This document shows, piece by piece, positions 21,413 through 30,251 of a stretch of DNA of 64,000 nucleotides. The notes under the pieces are model-generated. The model made no database searches. It had not been told where the DNA came from and saw only the letters and a list, made by a program, of their open reading frames with translations. The translations under genes and the position numbers were made by a program. Each line of letters opens with the position of its first letter. Within the stretch, counting starts at the first letter, position 1. Where the stretch lies: NCBI RefSeq assembly GCF_013240295.1, contig NZ_JABETK010000002.1, positions 558,001 to 622,000 of the forward strand, given 5' to 3'. The DNA comes from Neoaquamicrobium sediminum. Its GTDB lineage: Bacteria; Pseudomonadota; Alphaproteobacteria; Rhizobiales; Rhizobiaceae.

Positions 21413-21429
21413 TTTAGAACAATTCAAAA
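21413..21429. promoter_or_regulatory. Iron control element (Irr box) in front of suf
   Basis: TTTAGAACAATTCAAAA is an imperfect dyad (TTTAGAA / TTCAAAA, 3-nt centre), one base from the rhizobial ICE/Irr consensus TTTAGAA-N3-TTCTAAA. It begins 5 nt after the putative -10, the position expected for repression by Irr when iron or haem is low. The identity of the regulator is an inference; no irr gene is in the window. Confidence 0.7.
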
Positions 21430-21550
21430 CTGGCGGCGAAAGATGCCTGCCGGTTCGCAACGCGGGTAAATAGGACGGCTGACCTTGCAATTTCAAGGAA
21501 AAACGCCGACCTGACGCAGCGATGCCGAGCCAAGGAGATTGAAACCCGTA

Positions 21551-22714
21551 ATGGCGGCGAGCCGCGCCTATCTCGACCACAATGCCAGCGCACCGCTGTT
21601 GCCGGCTGCGCGCGCCGCCATGCTGGCCGCGCTGGAGGTCGACGCGAATCCGTCATCCGTTCATGCCGACGGCCGTTCTGCCCGTCGCATGGTTGACGGG
21701 GCGCGACGCGATGTGGCGGCGCTGGCAGGCGGCAAGCCGGAGCATGTGGTCTTCACCTCGGGCGCGACGGAAGCGGCATCGATGTTCCTGTCGCCGGACT
21801 GGCGCATGGGCAAGGCGCCTGTGCGCATGGCGCGCCTCATCGTCTCGGCAGCCGACCATCCCTGCATTCTGAATGGCGGCCGCTTTGCGCCGGATGCGGT
21901 CACACGCGTCGGCGTGGATGCTGACGGCATTGTCGATATGGCATCGCTTGAGCGCGAACTGGCCGGCCACGACCGCGCGCAAGGACTTGTGCTTGTGGCG
22001 ATCCATGCCGCCAACAACGAGACGGGCGTCATACAGCCAGTGCGCGACATCGCTGCGCTGGTGAAAGCTCATGGTGGCGTGCTCGTGATCGACGCGGTGC
22101 AGGCTGCCGGCCGCATTCCACTCGACATCTCCGATGGTTATGGCGATTTCCTGATTCTGTCGTCGCACAAGATCGGCGGGCCCAAGGGGGTGGGCGCAGT
22201 GGTCGGCGTTTCCGACCTGATGATGCCGGTGCCCCTGGTCTCCGGCGGCGGCCAGGAAAAGGGGTTTAGGGCAGGCACTGAGAACGTGCCGGGCATCGCC
22301 GGCTTCGGCGCAGCCGCGCGGGCCGCTTTGGCGGGTCTTTCGGTTGTCGATGGCATTCGGGCCATGCGCGACGCGTTCGAGCAGGTTGTGGTCGAACTCG
22401 CCCCTGACGCAACGATCTTCGGAAACCGTACCGAGCGGCTTTGCAATACGTTGTTCTTTGCGGTACCGGGCCTCAAGGCTGAAACCGCCCAGATCGCATT
22501 CGACCTTGCTGGTGTTTCGCTGTCGGCGGGATCGGCCTGCTCCTCCGGCAAGGTTGGTCCGAGCCACGTGCTCAAGGCTATGCGGCATGGCGAGGCGGCG
22601 GGCGCGCTGAGGGTCTCGATCGGACCCGAGACGGGCGAGGCTGAATTGAAAGCGTTCGAGCAGGCGTTGCGCGCGCATCTGGCGCGGCGCGACGGGCGAG
22701 AACGGGCTGCCTGA
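21551..22714 (+). CDS. Cysteine desulfurase, NifS/IscS class
   Basis: PLP enzyme that strips sulfur from cysteine to give a persulfide for Fe-S assembly. Class I features: YLDHNASAPL at the N-terminus, FTSGATEAAS, HAANNETGVIQP, PLP lysine in LSSHKIGGPKG, RAGTENVPGIAGF, and active-site Cys in the loop SAGSACSSGK. About 387 aa. ATG 21551 is preferred; AAGGAG lies 13 nt upstream, and a TTG at 21539 is too close to it. It is the first gene of the suf cluster, and a second, SufS-type desulfurase lies downstream. Confidence 0.93.
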   Translation: MAASRAYLDHNASAPLLPAARAAMLAALEVDANPSSVHADGRSARRMVDGARRDVAALAGGKPEHVVFTSGATEAASMFLSPDWRMGKAPVRMARLIVSAADHPCILNGGRFAPDAVTRVGVDADGIVDMASLERELAGHDRAQGLVLVAIHAANNETGVIQPVRDIAALVKAHGGVLVIDAVQAAGRIPLDISDGYGDFLILSSHKIGGPKGVGAVVGVSDLMMPVPLVSGGGQEKGFRAGTENVPGIAGFGAAARAALAGLSVVDGIRAMRDAFEQVVVELAPDATIFGNRTERLCNTLFFAVPGLKAETAQIAFDLAGVSLSAGSACSSGKVGPSHVLKAMRHGEAAGALRVSIGPETGEAELKAFEQALRAHLARRDGRERAA

Positions 22715-22900
22715 GGCGGCGGTACGAAAATCCGGGCTTTTTGCCCGGCAAAACATGTGTGCGTTGCAAATGCAGCCCGTTGGCGGGGTGCATTTTTGCC
22801 AATGGCACACTACATGAACCGCATACCGCGATATATGCGCGGAAATATATGCGAATCGACAACTGCCGGGCCTTGAACCTGGCAAGGATGGAGAGCGCCG
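22715..22900 (+). promoter_or_regulatory. Leader between the desulfurase and sufB, with hairpin and direct repeats
   Basis: The 186-nt gap holds a 6-bp hairpin CCGGGC-TTTTT-GCCCGG (22732-22748) followed by CAAAACA, so not a standard terminator on the plus strand, and two direct copies of ATATATGCG (22831-22839 and 22845-22853, 14-nt period) about 50 nt before the sufB start. The repeats could bind a regulator or hold an internal promoter; this is a guess from position. Confidence 0.4.
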
Positions 22901-24412
22901 ATGCCTGCTGTGCAGGAAACGATCGAGCAGGTCCGCAAGATCGATGTGGACCAGTACAAGTACGGATTTGAATCGTTTATCGAGATGGATAAGGCCCCCA
23001 AGGGCCTGTCTGAGGACACGATCCGTTTCATCTCGGCCAAGAAGGACGAGCCGGAGTGGATGCTCGAATGGCGTCTTGGCGCGTTCCGCCGCTGGCTGAC
23101 GCTTGACGAGCCTAACTGGGCGCGCGTCTCTTATCCGAAGATCGACTTCCAGGACATCCACTACTACGCCGCGCCGAAGAACCAGTCCGGCCCGAAGTCG
23201 CTCGACGAGGTCGATCCGGAGCTGCTGCGCGTCTACGAGAAGCTCGGCATTCCGCTACGCGAGCAGGAAATCCTGGCCGGCGTCGAGAAGGATGCGGACG
23301 ACGAGGGCGCCAACGACAACGTCTACAAGTCCGGCCGTGTGGCCGTCGATGCCGTGTTCGATTCGGTGTCCGTCGTCACCACCTTCAAGGAAGAGCTTGC
23401 CAAGGCGGGCGTGATCTTCTGTTCGATCTCGGAAGCCATCCGCGAGCATCCGGAGCTGGTGCAGAAATATCTCGGCTCCGTCGTGCCGACGACCGACAAC
23501 TATTATGCGACGCTCAATTCGGCCGTCTTCACCGACGGGTCTTTCGTCTACGTGCCGAAGGGCGTGCGGTGCCCGATGGAGCTGTCGACCTATTTCCGCA
23601 TCAACGAGAAGAACACCGGCCAGTTCGAACGCACGCTGATCATTGCCGAGGAAGGGGCCTACGTCTCCTACCTTGAGGGCTGCACGGCCCCGCAGCGCGA
23701 CGAGAACCAGCTTCACGCGGCCGTGGTCGAACTGGTCGCGCTCGACGATGCCGAGATTAAGTATTCGACCGTGCAGAACTGGTATCCCGGCGACGCGCAG
23801 GGCAAGGGCGGCATCTACAACTTCGTCACCAAGCGCGGCGATTGCCGCGGCAAGAACTCGAAGATTTCGTGGACGCAGGTGGAGACCGGCTCGGCGATCA
23901 CGTGGAAGTATCCTTCCTGCATCCTGCGCGGCGATAATTCGCGCGGCGAATTCTATTCGATCGCCGTCTCCAACGGCCACCAGCAGATCGACAGCGGCAC
24001 CAAGATGATCCATCTCGGCAAGAACACGTCGAGCCGCATCATCTCGAAGGGTATTTCGGCCGGCAAGTCGAACAACACCTATCGCGGCCAGGTCTCCGCC
24101 CACCGCCGCGCCGAGAACGCGCGCAACTTCACCCAGTGCGATTCTCTGCTGATCGGCAACGAGTGCGGCGCGCATACCGTGCCCTACATTGAGGCGAAGA
24201 ACTCGACCGCCAAGTTCGAGCACGAGGCGACGACGTCGAAGATTTCGGAAGACCAGCTCTTCTACGTGATGCAGCGCGGCATTCCCGAGGAGGAGGCGAT
24301 CGCGCTGATCGTCAACGGCTTCGTCAAGGAAGTCATCCAGGAACTGCCGATGGAATTCGCCGTCGAGGCACAGAAGCTGATCGGGATTTCACTCGAGGGG
24401 AGCGTGGGATGA
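22901..24412 (+). CDS. sufB: Fe-S cluster assembly scaffold SufB
   Basis: Scaffold subunit of the SufBCD complex on which Fe-S clusters form. 503 aa, normal length. Recognised by [13 protein letters not shown], the central beta-helix, [35 protein letters not shown] (conserved Cys region) and [22 protein letters not shown]. Start ATG 22901 with GGAG 7 nt upstream. Its stop overlaps the next ATG by 4 nt (ATGA), so the next small gene is translationally coupled. Confidence 0.97.
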   Translation: MPAVQETIEQVRKIDVDQYKYGFESFIEMDKAPKGLSEDTIRFISAKKDEPEWMLEWRLGAFRRWLTLDEPNWARVSYPKIDFQDIHYYAAPKNQSGPKSLDEVDPELLRVYEKLGIPLREQEILAGVEKDADDEGANDNVYKSGRVAVDAVFDSVSVVTTFKEELAKAGVIFCSISEAIREHPELVQKYLGSVVPTTDNYYATLNSAVFTDGSFVYVPKGVRCPMELSTYFRINEKNTGQFERTLIIAEEGAYVSYLEGCTAPQRDENQLHAAVVELVALDDAEIKYSTVQNWYPGDAQGKGGIYNFVTKRGDCRGKNSKISWTQVETGSAITWKYPSCILRGDNSRGEFYSIAVSNGHQQIDSGTKMIHLGKNTSSRIISKGISAGKSNNTYRGQVSAHRRAENARNFTQCDSLLIGNECGAHTVPYIEAKNSTAKFEHEATTSKISEDQLFYVMQRGIPEEEAIALIVNGFVKEVIQELPMEFAVEAQKLIGISLEGSVG

Positions 24413-24729
24413 CGGTCAAGCGGGTCTGGCACGGCTGGACGACGCCAGAAAATGCCGACACCTACGAGAAGCTGCTGCGGGAAGAGGTGTCGGTGGGCAT
24501 CGAGGCGATGGAGATTAAAGGGCTGCGGCGCTTCGAGATGATGCGGCGTCCCTTGGCTGATGAAGTCGAGTTCGTAACGATCATGGAGTTCGACGACATT
24601 GACGCGGTAAAGGCCTTTGTCGGTGACGACTACGAGAAATGTTACGTCCCGCCGGCTGCCAGAGCTGTTTTGAAGAGATTTGACGAGCTTTCCGCCCACT
24701 ACGAGTTGCTGGAAGCGCGTACCTATTGA
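24409..24729 (+). CDS. Small ABM-like (dimeric alpha/beta barrel) protein in the suf operon
   Basis: 106 aa with no signal peptide. The pattern [23 protein letters not shown], then [17 protein letters not shown] and [19 protein letters not shown] resembles the antibiotic-biosynthesis-monooxygenase/DUF4188-like ferredoxin fold, which often forms dimers. It overlaps sufB by 4 nt and sits 12 nt before sufC, so it is made with the Suf complex. A role in Fe-S assembly is only implied by position. Single Cys in EKCYVPP. Confidence 0.75.
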   Translation: MTVKRVWHGWTTPENADTYEKLLREEVSVGIEAMEIKGLRRFEMMRRPLADEVEFVTIMEFDDIDAVKAFVGDDYEKCYVPPAARAVLKRFDELSAHYELLEARTY

Positions 24730-24741
24730 ACGGAAGATATC

Positions 24742-25497
24742 ATGCTTGAGATCAAGAACCTTCACGCCCGCATAGCCGAAGACGGCACCGAGATCATCCG
24801 TGGGCTCAACCTGACCGTCAACAAGGGCGAGGTTGCCGCCATCATGGGGCCGAACGGCTCCGGCAAGTCTACGCTCTCCTACATCCTCGCCGGCCGCGAC
24901 GATTACGAGGTGACAGAAGGCGACATCCTCTACAACGGTGAATCCATCCTCGAGATGGACCCGGCCGAGCGCGCGGCTGCCGGCATCTTCCTGGCCTTCC
25001 AGTATCCGATGGAGATACCGGGCGTTGCCACGATGGAGTTTCTCAAGGTCGCCATGAATTCGCAGCGCAAGGCGCGCGGCGAGGAAGAGCTGAAGATTCC
25101 GGACCTGCTGAAGCGGGTCAAGGAAGCGGCGGGCTCCCTTAACATCGACATGAACATGCTCAAGCGTCCGCTCAATGTCGGCTTCTCCGGCGGCGAGAAG
25201 AAGCGCGCCGAAATCCTCCAGATGAAGCTGCTTGAGCCCAAGCTCTGCGTGCTCGACGAGACCGATTCCGGCCTCGACATCGATGCCCTCAAGATCGTGT
25301 CGGACGGCGTCAACGCCCTGCGTTCGCCGGACCGAGCGATCGTGGTGATCACTCACTACCAGCGCCTGCTCGAGCACATCGTGCCCGACAGCGTGCATGT
25401 GCTCTACAAGGGGCAGGTCATCAAGTCGGGCGACAAGAGCCTGGCGCTCGAACTCGAACAGAACGGTTACGCCGGCGTGATCGACGAAGCGGCCTGA
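24742..25497 (+). CDS. sufC: Fe-S assembly ATPase SufC
   Basis: ABC-type ATPase partner of SufB and SufD. 251 aa: Walker A GPNGSGKST, signature SGGEKKRAEI, Walker B KLCVLDETDSGLD and switch His in VVITHYQRLL. Between sufB/ABM-like gene and sufD, with 12- and 5-nt gaps. Confidence 0.97.
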   Translation: MLEIKNLHARIAEDGTEIIRGLNLTVNKGEVAAIMGPNGSGKSTLSYILAGRDDYEVTEGDILYNGESILEMDPAERAAAGIFLAFQYPMEIPGVATMEFLKVAMNSQRKARGEEELKIPDLLKRVKEAAGSLNIDMNMLKRPLNVGFSGGEKKRAEILQMKLLEPKLCVLDETDSGLDIDALKIVSDGVNALRSPDRAIVVITHYQRLLEHIVPDSVHVLYKGQVIKSGDKSLALELEQNGYAGVIDEAA

Positions 25498-25502
25498 GGC
25501 AA

Positions 25503-26771
25503 ATGATGAACATCCATGCTTCTCCCACACTGACACCGGCGGAATCCGCGCTGGTCGAGGCGTTTTCGGAACGCGTGTCCGATCTGCCGGGCGATGCCGC
25601 GGTGACGGTCATGCGTGACGACGCCGTCGAGTTGCTGAAAGGCGGCCTGCCTACCCGGCGCATCGAGGCCTGGCACTATACGGACCTGCGCCGGCTGCTG
25701 ACCGCGGTGCCTGCCTTCGAGCCGTCCGCGAAGCCGGACTTGCTGCGGCCGCTGATCGACGGCTCGGCCGTGCTGCGCGTGGCCAATGGCAAGGCGGAGA
25801 AAGCTTCGGAGATAGAGGGTGTAACGGTCCGCCGTTTCAAGGACATGTTGCTGGCGGGTGACGGCGATGCCGCGCTTGCGCCCGTCGATGAGACGGATGC
25901 CGTTGCCGCTGTCAACACGGCCTTCGCTTCCGACGGCTTCGCCTTGACGATCGCGGAAGGCGCGCAGCTCGACGCGCCGATGGAGTTGCAGAACCTTCAG
26001 GCCGGCGGACAGGTGCATGCCCGCTTCCCCGTCGTCGTCGGCGCTGGCGCCAGGGCAACGATCGTCGAGCGCCAGACGGGAGCAGGCGCGGCACTGGCAA
26101 GCTCGGTGTCGACACTGGACGTCGGTGACGGCGCGGACGTGGTCTGGGTGCTGGTGCAGGAGCAGCCGGCAACCGTCACGCATCTCGGCCAGATGAGGAT
26201 TCGCATCGGCAAGGATGCCAAGCTCACGCTCTTCATCATGAATGCCGGCGGTAAGCTGGTCCGGCAGGAAGTGCGGGTCGACGCGGCCGGCGAAGGGTCT
26301 GATTTCAAGCTGCGCGGTATCAACCTGCTGGGTGGCGATACGCATTGCGACGTCACCATGGTTCTCGACCATTCGGCGCCTGATACGACCTCGACCGAGA
26401 TCATCCGCAACGTGGTGACAGACAGGGCCCATGGCGTCTTCCAGGGGCAGATCCGCGTCGCCGCGATCGCCCAGAAGACGGATGCCAAGATGGCGTGCAA
26501 CACGCTGCTTCTGTCCGACGATGCAGAATTCTCGACCAAGCCCGAGCTGGAAATCTTCGCCGACGACGTTGCCTGCGGCCATGGCGCGACGGTGACCGAG
26601 ATCCATCCCGCGCACCTGTTCTACCTGATGGCGCGCGGCGTGCCGGAAAAGGCCGCGCGCGGTCTGCTCATCAAGGCCTTCCTCGCCGAGATCATCGAGG
26701 AGCTGGACGACGAGGCGCTTGTGGCCGCTCTGGAGGCAAAGCTCGACGGCTGGTTCGCCGAGCACGGGTAG
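25503..26771 (+). CDS. sufD: Fe-S cluster assembly protein SufD
   Basis: Structural paralogue of SufB in the SufBC2D complex. 422 aa with the N-terminal helical region (RRIEAWHYTDLRRLL), the beta-helix core and the C-terminal signature HGATVTEIHPAHLFYLMARGVPE. ATG 25503 and ATG 25506 are both in frame. It starts 5 nt after sufC. The next gene, sufS, is separated by the palindromic repeat at 26779. Confidence 0.96.
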   Translation: MMNIHASPTLTPAESALVEAFSERVSDLPGDAAVTVMRDDAVELLKGGLPTRRIEAWHYTDLRRLLTAVPAFEPSAKPDLLRPLIDGSAVLRVANGKAEKASEIEGVTVRRFKDMLLAGDGDAALAPVDETDAVAAVNTAFASDGFALTIAEGAQLDAPMELQNLQAGGQVHARFPVVVGAGARATIVERQTGAGAALASSVSTLDVGDGADVVWVLVQEQPATVTHLGQMRIRIGKDAKLTLFIMNAGGKLVRQEVRVDAAGEGSDFKLRGINLLGGDTHCDVTMVLDHSAPDTTSTEIIRNVVTDRAHGVFQGQIRVAAIAQKTDAKMACNTLLLSDDAEFSTKPELEIFADDVACGHGATVTEIHPAHLFYLMARGVPEKAARGLLIKAFLAEIIEELDDEALVAALEAKLDGWFAEHG

Positions 26772-26778
26772 AATTGTG

Positions 26779-26945
26779 GTGCGTCCTTCGAGGCTCGCCC
26801 TGGAAGGACGCAGCGAACCCGCAAAAGGGACTTGCGGGCTCGCACCTCAGGATGAGGGAGGGTCGATCGCCCCATTTTGCGGTGAGCTCGATGCCCAACA
26901 GTCCTCATCCTTAGGTGCGAGCGAAGCGAGCCTCGAAGGACGCAC
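26779..26945. repeat. Rhizobial palindromic intergenic element inside the suf operon
   Basis: Perfect 20-nt terminal inverted repeats (26779-26798 GTGCGTCCTTCGAGGCTCGC and 26926-26945, its exact complement) enclose 127 nt that include a second inverted pair (GCTCGCACCTCAGGATGAGG near 26837 and CCTCATCCTTAGGTGCGAGC near 26909, 19 of 20 matching). The right half is a compact 43-nt unit; the left half is the same unit with about 39 nt inserted in its loop. I recognise the CCTCATCC...GGTGCGAGC...CCTCGAAGGA motif as a repeat found many times in rhizobial genomes. No ORF in it. Confidence 0.85.
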
Positions 26946-26962
26946 AATAAGGCACGTTGCAA

Positions 26963-28204
26963 ATGGACCAGAAAGTCGAAAACCCACCTTACGACGTTGA
27001 GGCGATCCGGCGCGACTTCCCGATCCTGTCGCGCGAGGTTTACGGCAAGCCGCTCGTCTATCTCGACAACGGCGCTTCGGCACAGAAGCCGCAGGCGGTG
27101 ATCGAAGCGATCTCGCACGCCTACAGCAACGAATATGCGAACGTGCACCGCGGCCTGCATTTCCTGTCTAATGCGGCTACCGACGCCTACGAGAAGGCAC
27201 GCGAGACGGTGCGCGGCTTCCTCAATGCCGAAAGCATCGACGAGATCGTCTTCACCAAGTCGACGACGGAGGCCATCAACACCGTCGCCTATGGTTGGGG
27301 CATGCCAAACATCGGCGAGGGCGACGAGATCGTGCTCTCCATCATGGAGCACCACTCCAACATCGTGCCGTGGCATTTCATCCGCGAGCGTCAGGGCGCG
27401 AAGCTCGTCTGGGTGCCGGTCGACGATGACGGGGCCTTCCACCTCGAGGATTTCGAGAAGAGCCTGACCGAGCGCACCAAGCTCGTGGCCATCACCCATA
27501 TGTCGAACGCGCTCGGCACCGTCACGCCGGTCAAAGAGATCTGCCGCATCGCCAGGGAACGTGGCATCCCGACATTGATCGACGGCAGCCAGGCCGCCGT
27601 CCACATGCCGGTCGACGTGCGCGACATTGGCTGTGACTGGTACGTGTTCACCGGCCACAAGGTCTACGGCCCGTCGGGCATCGGCGTGCTTTACGGCCGC
27701 AAGGAAATGCTGGCCGCCATGCGTCCCTTCCAGGGCGGTGGCGAGATGATCGAGAACGTCACCGAGGAAACGGTGACCTATAACGACCCGCCGCATCGCT
27801 TCGAGGCCGGCACGCCGCCGATCGTTCAGGCGATCGGCCTGGGCGCTGCGCTGCAGTACATGCAGGGCATCGGCCGCGAGCGCATCGCCGCGCTTGAGGC
27901 CGAACTCACCGCCTACGCGCATGAGCGCCTGCGCGGCATCAACGCGATGCGCATCTTCGGCAACGCGCCGGGGAAGGGGGCCATCGTCTCGTTCGAGCTC
28001 GAAGGCATCCACGCGCATGACGTCTCGATGGTCATCGACAGGGCGGGCGTGGCGGTCCGCGCCGGCACTCACTGCGCCCAGCCGCTGCTCAAGCGTTTTG
28101 GCGTGACCTCGACATGTCGGGCCTCGTTCGCCATGTATAACACGAAGGCCGAGATCGATATCCTGGCCGAGGCGCTGGAAAAGGCGCGCACATTCTTCGG
28201 GTGA
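26963..28204 (+). CDS. sufS: Cysteine desulfurase SufS (class II)
   Basis: PLP-dependent sulfur donor of the SUF system, about 413 aa. Motifs: YLDNGASAQKP, VHRGLHFLS, HHSNIVPWH, PLP lysine in FTGHKVYGPSG, and active-site Cys in VRAGTHCAQPLLKRF near the C-terminus. ATG 26963 is used (TTG 26957 lies upstream in frame). The stop overlaps the sufT start (TGATG). Confidence 0.96.
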   Translation: MDQKVENPPYDVEAIRRDFPILSREVYGKPLVYLDNGASAQKPQAVIEAISHAYSNEYANVHRGLHFLSNAATDAYEKARETVRGFLNAESIDEIVFTKSTTEAINTVAYGWGMPNIGEGDEIVLSIMEHHSNIVPWHFIRERQGAKLVWVPVDDDGAFHLEDFEKSLTERTKLVAITHMSNALGTVTPVKEICRIARERGIPTLIDGSQAAVHMPVDVRDIGCDWYVFTGHKVYGPSGIGVLYGRKEMLAAMRPFQGGGEMIENVTEETVTYNDPPHRFEAGTPPIVQAIGLGAALQYMQGIGRERIAALEAELTAYAHERLRGINAMRIFGNAPGKGAIVSFELEGIHAHDVSMVIDRAGVAVRAGTHCAQPLLKRFGVTSTCRASFAMYNTKAEIDILAEALEKARTFFG

Positions 28205-28602
28205 TGATGATGGACGAAACGGCAGCACACACGGAAAACAGCGAGGCGCAGCCTGCGAATGACGCGACTTCCAGCTCCTCCATTCCCCAGGACGAGCTGG
28301 CGCGGCTGACGGACGACATCGTCGGTGCGCTGAAGACGGTCTATGATCCGGAGATCCCGGCCGACATCTACGAGCTCGGCCTGATCTACCGCATCGACAT
28401 CGAGGACGACCGCTCGGTCAAGATCGACATGACGCTGACGGCGCCCGGCTGCCCGGTCGCGGGCGAGATGCCCGGCTGGGTAGAGAATGCGGTCAGCTCC
28501 GTGGAAGGCGTCTCCGGCGTCGACGTCAAGATGGTGTTCGACCCGCCCTGGACCCCCGACAGAATGTCGGAAGAGGCCCAAGTGGCGGTAGGCTGGTATT
28601 GA
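28204..28602 (+). CDS. sufT: SUF accessory protein SufT (MIP18/DUF59)
   Basis: About 132 aa MIP18-family protein helping Fe-S maturation. A variable, polar N-terminus (about 40 residues) precedes the domain with KTVYDPEIPADIYELGLIYRI and LTAPGCPVAGEMPGWV (the conserved Cys). Three in-frame ATGs (28204, 28207, 28210) follow the sufS stop directly; overlap implies coupling. Confidence 0.93.
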   Translation: MMMDETAAHTENSEAQPANDATSSSSIPQDELARLTDDIVGALKTVYDPEIPADIYELGLIYRIDIEDDRSVKIDMTLTAPGCPVAGEMPGWVENAVSSVEGVSGVDVKMVFDPPWTPDRMSEEAQVAVGWY

Positions 28603-28618
28603 GTTTCGATTGGGGGTG

Positions 28619-29084
28619 ATGTCAAACGAAGGCAATATTCCTCCTTCGGCCGCAGTCGTGGATCGCTGGGGCGATGACATTCTGGAATCTCTCGATGAGC
28701 CGGCTTCATATCATCGCGCGATAGCGGCCGTCCCGGATGCAATTGCTAATGTGATCTGCGTCGAACTACTGGATTGGCAGGTTCGCAACGGCGGGTTCCA
28801 CCAGTATTTCTACAATTCGTACGGCATAATGATCCACCGGGCCATCCAGGGGTTCGAAGCCATTGGGTTGCTGGAGTGCGCAACAATAGCGCGTTCCGCA
28901 CGCGCGCAGTTCGGCGATCATTTCCCGAATCCAGGAGTCGCGCATTCCGGTAGTTGGCCCGATTGATGACGAGAAAATGAGCTTCGATGCTGCAGATGAC
29001 GCCTACTACGCCATCGGCATGGGAGAAATGCACGCGGTGCTGGATGCTTACGCCGAAGCCGCAATGAAGGATATGTGGCAATAA
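28619..29084 (+). CDS. DUF4375 (DMP19-like) protein between sufT and sufA (frameshift)
   Basis: Signature ICVELLDWQVRNGGFHQYF and AIQGFEAIGLLE match the DUF4375 domain. DMP19 itself is a DNA-mimic protein, but most relatives are uncharacterised. ATG 28619 has GGGGG just upstream. The frame stops at 28966, but the next frame continues with an acidic tail ending AEAAMKDMWQ at 29084. Removing one A at 28930-28931 joins them (154 aa). Acidic and small; a link to Fe-S assembly is only positional. Its separate insertion into the operon is unusual. Confidence 0.65.
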
Positions 29085-29282
29085 AGGATATGTGATTGTT
29101 GTTGTGCCAGTATGCACTGAATCTAGAGAAGGTGGCTGCTAGTGCCTTAATGTAAAAACTTCCGCCGCCGGTGCTATTTTCGCATATACGGCGACGGGGT
29201 TGCGGTGGGGTCCAATCTTCACCATCTTCGGGATAGGACAATCATTCCGCCGGCCTTGAACCGGCGCGCAATGGAGAAGGAA

Positions 29283-29672
29283 ATGGGCAGATTTCAGGTG
29301 ATGACGATGACCGACGCAGCCGCAGGCCGCGTGCGCGAGATCGTGGACGCCCGTGACGGCGCGCAAGGCATTCGTGTCGGCATCAAGAAGGGTGGTTGCG
29401 CGGGGATGGAATACACCATCGACCTAGTGACCGAACCGGAGGCGAAGGACGACCACGTTGAGCATGGCGGCGCCCATGTATGGGTCGCGCCGGAGGCGGC
29501 TCTCTTCCTGCTCGGCACAGAGATGGATTTCGAGAAGACCACGCTACGCACCGGCTTCACCTTTCGCAACCCGAACCAGTCGTCTGCCTGCGGCTGCGGT
29601 GAATCCGTCGAACTGAAGCCTGCCGACCTGAAGGCGCTGGCAGAAGCCCGCGCGGCAGCCGACGCGGCCTGA
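29283..29672 (+). CDS. sufA: A-type Fe-S carrier SufA/IscA (HesB family)
   Basis: About 129 aa. The three conserved cysteines are in KKGGCAGMEY and SSACGCGESVEL. ATG 29283 has GGAG 6 nt upstream (in-frame ATG 29271 is the alternative). About 200 nt separate it from the DUF4375 gene, so it may have its own promoter; no clear -35/-10 was found. Confidence 0.95.
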   Translation: MGRFQVMTMTDAAAGRVREIVDARDGAQGIRVGIKKGGCAGMEYTIDLVTEPEAKDDHVEHGGAHVWVAPEAALFLLGTEMDFEKTTLRTGFTFRNPNQSSACGCGESVELKPADLKALAEARAAADAA

Positions 29673-29680
29673 GGCGGCAA

Positions 29681-30118
29681 TTACGCCAGGGGCGGCAGCC
29701 TTCTCCGTACCGGCTGTGCTTTCACGATGGCTGTGTTGGTTTCCGCTTTTTCGGCGATCCGGTCGAGAATCCTGTCCAGATGCTCCATGGAGCGGATGTA
29801 GAGCCGCGCGATGAAGCAGTCGTCGCCCGTGACCTTGTCGCACTCGACGAGTTCGGCGACCTGATCCAGCAGGTTCTGAACGATATGCAACTGGCCTGGC
29901 AGCGGCCGGATACGCACGATCGCCTGCAGCGTATAGCCGAGAGCGCTGGGGTCGACATCCAGTGTGAACGCGCGGATCACTCCGCGCTCCTCCAGTCGTT
30001 TCAGACGCTCCGAGACGCTGGGAGCCGAAAGATTGACGCGCTGGCTCAATTCTTTGAGCGACAGCCTCGCATCATCTGCAAGCGCCATCAGGATGTTGCG
30101 GTCAGTCTCATCGATCAT
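29681..30118 (-). CDS. Lrp/AsnC-family transcriptional regulator
   Basis: 145 aa: N-terminal helix-turn-helix (LSLKELSQRVNLSAPSVSERLKRLEE) and C-terminal RAM/ligand domain (VECDKVTGDDCFIARLYI). It is divergent from the EamA transporter gene with a 133-nt intergenic region, the usual arrangement in which an Lrp-type protein controls an amino acid exporter. Confidence 0.93.
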   Translation of the reverse strand: MIDETDRNILMALADDARLSLKELSQRVNLSAPSVSERLKRLEERGVIRAFTLDVDPSALGYTLQAIVRIRPLPGQLHIVQNLLDQVAELVECDKVTGDDCFIARLYIRSMEHLDRILDRIAEKAETNTAIVKAQPVRRRLPPLA

Positions 30119-30251
30119 TTTTTGTTCCTTAGGCAATAGCCAAACGCGACACGAAAATATTAGGCGTTTGCCGCGATTTGCCTTCCAGATAGCATATAAA
30201 ATCCCCGACGGCAGGGGCATCCTCGGTGGCAGGTTCATTGAGGCACTCCCC

